A stretch of 64,000 bases of DNA from Methylobacterium sp. J-067 (GTDB lineage: Bacteria > Pseudomonadota > Alphaproteobacteria > Rhizobiales > Beijerinckiaceae): assembly GCF_022829465.1 (NCBI RefSeq), contig NZ_JAKSXZ010000050.1, forward strand, positions 40,609 to 104,608. Reading direction: 5' to 3'. The notes beneath the pieces are model-generated. The model saw only the letters and a program-made list of their open reading frames with translations. It did not search any database and was not told the DNA's origin. The translations under genes were made by a program, and so were the position numbers. Position 1 is the stretch's first letter. The number at the start of each line of letters is the position of its first letter. Positions 61,121 to 64,000 of the stretch are shown one piece after another.

Positions 61121-62398
61121 GTGGCCCGCAGTGTTCGTGACGCCAACCTAGAGACACGCACCGCTCGCCAGCGGCTGCTTCCGCGCGGGAAGCCATACTA
61201 TCGCGGCTTGGAGCCGGGCCTGCACCTCGGCTACCGCCGCCCTCAGAAGGGTGCCGGGAAGTGGGTCGCCCGTCACTACATCGGCGACAAAGATTATGAG
61301 GTCGAGACGCTAGCCGTCGCCGACGACTACTCCGACCCGGATGGCGTAGCTGTGCTGAGCTTCCGGCAGGCGCAGGACCTTGCTCGAAACCGGATGGTCT
61401 CTCGGGCTCACAGTGCCGCCGGCAAGACCGGCCCCCTTACCGTCCGGGATGCGCTGATCTCCTACGTCGAATTTCTCGACGCGAACCGAAAGACCGGTGT
61501 GGATGCTCGTCACCGCTCTGAAGCGCACATCCTGCCGACCCTCGGTGACATCGAGGTGGAAGCGCTCACCACGAAGCAGATCGAGACGTGGCTTTCCAAC
61601 CTAGCGAAGGCCGCTCCACGGGTTCGCTCAAAAGCCGGTGGCGAACAGCGACACCGGATGATCGCAAACGACGACGAGACGAAGCGCAAGCGCCGCTCGT
61701 CGGCCAATCGGACTCTGACGATCCTCAAGGCTGCGCTGAACCGAGCGTGGAGGGGAGGTGGCATTTCCTCCGATCTGGCTTGGCGGCGCGTGGAGCCATT
61801 CGAGAACGTTGATGCCGCCCGCGTTCGCTACCTGACGATTGCGGAGGCCAAGCGCCTGATCAACGCGGCCGAGCCGGGCTTCCGCGCTCTAGTGCAAGCC
61901 GGTTTGGAAACCGGCGCCCGCTACGGTGAACTCTGCGCTCTGGAGGTGCGAGACTTCAACTCCGACTCTGGGACGGTCGCTATCCGCACCTCGAAATCTG
62001 GCAAGCCGCGTCACATCGTGCTGACGGATGACGGAGCGGCTTTCTTCGCGCGCCACACGGCCGGGCGTCACGGTGCGGAGCGGATGTTCCTGAAGTCGAA
62101 TGGCGATCCTTGGGCGCCGTCGCATCAGAACCGCCCGATGGGTGAGGCTTGCACCAACGGTAGCATCACGCCGCCGATCAGCTTTCACGGATTGCGCCAC
62201 ACCTGGGCGTCGTTGTCCGTCATGGCCGGCGTCCCGCTGATGGTGGTGTCTCGCAACCTCGGCCACGCGGACACGCGCATGGTCGAGAAGCACTACGGGC
62301 ACCTCGCGCCCAGCTACGTCGCAGATGCCATCCGCGCGGGCGCGCCGCGTTTCGGCGGCGTCGGCGACAACGTGCAGCCAATCCCGTTGGTCCGATGA
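61121..62398 (+). CDS. int: Tyrosine-recombinase integrase
   Basis: A 425-residue site-specific recombinase. The N-terminal ~90 residues are an arm-binding domain, ~105-210 the core-binding domain (SAM-like), and ~235-400 the catalytic domain. The full active site is visible: Arg267 (GARYGEL), Lys292, His356 and Arg359 (HGLRH), His382 (LGHAD) and nucleophile Tyr392 (KHYGHL). It appears active. The GTG at 61121 follows GGAG. The last four bases overlap the start of the next gene. Confidence 0.95.
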   Translation: MARSVRDANLETRTARQRLLPRGKPYYRGLEPGLHLGYRRPQKGAGKWVARHYIGDKDYEVETLAVADDYSDPDGVAVLSFRQAQDLARNRMVSRAHSAAGKTGPLTVRDALISYVEFLDANRKTGVDARHRSEAHILPTLGDIEVEALTTKQIETWLSNLAKAAPRVRSKAGGEQRHRMIANDDETKRKRRSSANRTLTILKAALNRAWRGGGISSDLAWRRVEPFENVDAARVRYLTIAEAKRLINAAEPGFRALVQAGLETGARYGELCALEVRDFNSDSGTVAIRTSKSGKPRHIVLTDDGAAFFARHTAGRHGAERMFLKSNGDPWAPSHQNRPMGEACTNGSITPPISFHGLRHTWASLSVMAGVPLMVVSRNLGHADTRMVEKHYGHLAPSYVADAIRAGAPRFGGVGDNVQPIPLVR

Positions 62399-62952
62399 CA
62401 GGGCCAAGTTTTACACCTGCCGGTTTGTTACGTCTGGAAACCCTCTTAAACGAGGTTGAGACGGAAGATCTCGGCTCATTGTTAGCCAGCGGGTCGATTT
62501 CGGCGATGTACTATTCAGATGCAACGAGCTTCTCGGTTATTCCGCCCCAAGTATGGTTGGGTGAACACGCAAGAATCATTCTCACTGGTGGTGTCATATC
62601 TGCGGAAGTTGCGGCGCAGGTACTCGGAATATGGACCCGAGGGCAGGATCTACCCGTCTTTGTCCGCGAGGTTGAGTTGGACCGGTACCTTGAACCGGCA
62701 TCAAACCAAGACCTCCACGACGGCGCCGCAACCGCGGAATTAGGCAAGCCGCTATCAGAAGCAGATACCGTCAAGGCAATTGAGATGCTGCGCTATGAAA
62801 GTGTGACGCAAAGGATGACGAAGCCCGAGAGGAGAGAGTTTCTAAGTCAGGCTTTTCCTGGTCGCCACATCACCGAGCCAGTTTTTCGGCGGATTGAGAG
62901 GGAAGCACCAGCGAAGATTGGGCGTCCCAAAAAGGATGACCGTAAAGTCTGA
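62395..62952 (+). CDS. Element-encoded protein of unknown function
   Basis: A 185-residue protein, coupled to the integrase by a four-base overlap (ATGA). The N-terminal ~90 residues have alternating strands and helices (FSVIPPQVWLGEHARIILTG), and the C-terminal ~75 residues are charged with helices (VTQRMTKPERREFLSQAFPG) and end in a basic GRPKKDDRKV tail suggesting DNA contact. Possible roles are integration control or an accessory factor, but no family match can be claimed. AT-richer than the chromosome. Confidence 0.55.
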   Translation: MTGPSFTPAGLLRLETLLNEVETEDLGSLLASGSISAMYYSDATSFSVIPPQVWLGEHARIILTGGVISAEVAAQVLGIWTRGQDLPVFVREVELDRYLEPASNQDLHDGAATAELGKPLSEADTVKAIEMLRYESVTQRMTKPERREFLSQAFPGRHITEPVFRRIEREAPAKIGRPKKDDRKV

Positions 62953-63045
62953 CGGAAAATGCGAACATCACGCTTATCATCGTTTTATTCTGAATAGTTC
63001 TGCATAATCTTACATGCACCGCCCCGAACACAGGCAGGTGCAGAG

Positions 63046-63237
63046 ATGCAAGTTTGGACAATTGAAGAGTGGTGTGAGCGCAGGAAGATCTGCCGAGCCA
63101 CTTTCTACAATCTGCTCAGGGCCGGCAAAGGGCCCCGCATCATGAAAGTCGGGCGCTCCGTCCGGATCAGCGAGGCCGCTGATGCCGATTGGCTGCGCGC
63201 ATGTGAGGTCGATGCTGCTCAGAAGGAAGCTGCTTGA
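63046..63237 (+). CDS. Excisionase-like helix-turn-helix protein (AlpA/MerR-like)
   Basis: A 63-residue DNA-binding protein. TIEEWCERRKICRATFYNLLRAGKGPRIMKVGRSVRIS is the layout of a winged helix with a short wing, as in AlpA-type excisionases. Its place just behind the integrase fits a directionality factor that favours excision. AT-rich sequence precedes it. Confidence 0.72.
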   Translation: MQVWTIEEWCERRKICRATFYNLLRAGKGPRIMKVGRSVRISEAADADWLRACEVDAAQKEAA

Positions 63238-63240
63238 GCC

Positions 63241-63441
63241 ATGAAGAAACCCGCGCATCGCGGGGCGACGGCGGGTCTCTCGAATGCTTTCCGGCAAGTC
63301 AGCGTTAAGAGATATGCGCCAGATCACGCCCCTCTTCAAGCCCGTATTCTGATCCACCGCTTTGGCCTCCCGCCCGCAACGGCGGCGATGCTGGCCGAGC
63401 TTGCTTATCCCGTCCTCGACTCATGGAGGGCGCAGCGATGA
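63241..63441 (+). CDS. Small element-encoded hypothetical protein
   Basis: A 66-residue basic protein. Residues ~30-64 (ARILIHRFGLPPATAAMLAELAYP) could be a helical DNA- or protein-binding unit. It lies three bases after the excisionase-like gene and overlaps the next gene by four bases, so the three are coupled. Confidence 0.5.
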   Translation: MKKPAHRGATAGLSNAFRQVSVKRYAPDHAPLQARILIHRFGLPPATAAMLAELAYPVLDSWRAQR

Positions 63442-64000
63442 GCGCTCGTAATCCCTACGGCATGTTCCCGACCGCTTATGGCGTATCCGTCCCGGTCTTT
63501 AAGCCGTCGTCGGATGCATCATCCGACCCCGACCACTTCCTGTTCGATCTGGAGGGGACCGCAGTGATGGCAGGCATCCATGATGCCGCCGAGCGCTGCC
63601 GTTTCGTGGCGGATGCAAGGCGTCTGAGTGGTTGTCCTCGCTTTGAGAACTACGGCGGTCACAGCGTGCCGCACTCGCCACTGCCGAGGCCGAAGGAGCC
63701 TGCCTACCCTAAGGTAGCTGGGATGGAGGCCGACATACCGGTCGAAGCATGGACGACCGGCATTCTCGACTGTTCGCGGTGGATCGACCGCGCCGACTTC
63801 CTCTTGGACATCATCGGCGACAACCAAGTGCTGGCCACCGCGTGGGTCAATGACACCTGCATGGCAGAGGTGAGTGCGCTAGGCTTGTCCATCGTAATGA
63901 CGGCCGCTCTCGAACATCTCTGCGAGACGGAGATCGACTGTCTTGAAGCGGCGGCGATGTACGCGCTGACCGAGCACGACGAATGGCGCCAAGCTGGTAT
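63438..64000 (+). CDS. Element-encoded protein of unknown function, cut by the window edge
   Basis: At least 187 residues, open to the end of the window. It begins MSARNPYGMFPTAYGVSVP and contains EHLCETEIDCLEAAAMYALT near the cut. There is a run of Pro/Lys (HSPLPRPKEPAYPK) and several Cys, Trp and Asp residues but no recognised motif. Starts with an ATGA overlap with the previous gene, so translation is coupled. Confidence 0.55.
   Translation, partial: MSARNPYGMFPTAYGVSVPVFKPSSDASSDPDHFLFDLEGTAVMAGIHDAAERCRFVADARRLSGCPRFENYGGHSVPHSPLPRPKEPAYPKVAGMEADIPVEAWTTGILDCSRWIDRADFLLDIIGDNQVLATAWVNDTCMAEVSALGLSIVMTAALEHLCETEIDCLEAAAMYALTEHDEWRQAG

Larger units (their letters stand above)
60928..64000 (+). 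mobile_element. Left end of an integrative element in a tRNA-Glu gene (continues past the window)
   Basis: Contents seen: attachment fragment, tyrosine integrase, a coupled unknown gene, an excisionase-like helix-turn-helix gene and two coupled unknown genes, all on the plus strand. Local base composition is lower in GC than the chromosome left of 60.8 kb. Whether it is a prophage or genomic island cannot be decided, because no structural or replication genes are in view. Confidence 0.75.

Overview
This is a GC-rich chromosomal window that looks like an alphaproteobacterium, most probably Methylobacterium or Methylorubrum. The genus is an inference from gene families typical of that group (DUF2336, Ros/MucR, small CrpP/RMF-like proteins, a cobalamin-riboswitch TonB receptor, a fused Mrp antiporter operon) and not from a marker gene. 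Coding is dense. AT-richer islands at about 1.4-1.7, 3.7-3.9, 57.5-59.6 and 61-63 kb stand out as probable later arrivals.

Layout. 0-1.4 kb: small proteins and a dead IS3-family relic. 1.7-8.3 kb: surface-glycan block 1 (a Hint-domain protein, a methyltransferase, a 1244-residue double glycosyltransferase and an FkbM methyltransferase). 8.3-8.8 kb: gene debris. 8.9-18.4 kb: a sugar-acid regulon. It holds GarL-type aldolase, tartronate semialdehyde reductase, an Fbp-type ABC importer, a 2-hydroxyacid dehydrogenase, a talarate/galactarate dehydratase and an MFS sugar-acid permease. All three transcription units carry the same 23-bp inverted repeat about 107-130 bp upstream of their first gene. 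18.7-23.9 kb: fumC, dctA and a fumarase/aspartase-superfamily lyase, divergent from a GntR/UTRA regulator, with two 12-bp operator-like repeats between them. 24-28.4 kb: a DUF2336 gene coupled to a degenerate double-receiver protein, then small stress-type or unknown genes and a YdcZ-type membrane protein.

28.4-39.4 kb: surface-glycan block 2 (glycosyltransferases, GDP-mannose dehydratase and GDP-6-deoxymannose reductase, a sugar C-methyltransferase). Three glycosyltransferases from both blocks share a 38-residue repeated module. 39.4-41.9 kb: TonB-dependent receptor under a cobalamin riboswitch. 42.1-48.1 kb: Mrp cation/proton antiporter operon (AB fused, C, D, E, F, G). 48.2-52.8 kb: small secreted proteins, a MipA-like outer-membrane protein, an AraC regulator, a Ros/MucR regulator lacking its zinc-finger cysteines, and a DCC-family protein. 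52.9-57.2 kb: phosphomannomutase and glnE, convergent. 57.2-60.8 kb: sparse region with a secreted protein, an AT-rich methyltransferase and small genes.

At 60.93 kb a 3'-half copy of a tRNA-Glu gene is followed directly by a tyrosine integrase. This is the left end of an integrated element that continues past the window edge, and its cargo is mostly outside.

Working together: ManB can supply mannose-1-phosphate and Gmd/Rmd can make a GDP-6-deoxy-D-mannose-type sugar, possibly C-methylated, for the glycosyltransferases. In the sugar-acid block the dehydratase, aldolase and reductase form a chain from galactarate to pyruvate plus glycerate. In the dicarboxylate block the lyase, FumC and DctA suggest handling of a compound that releases fumarate.
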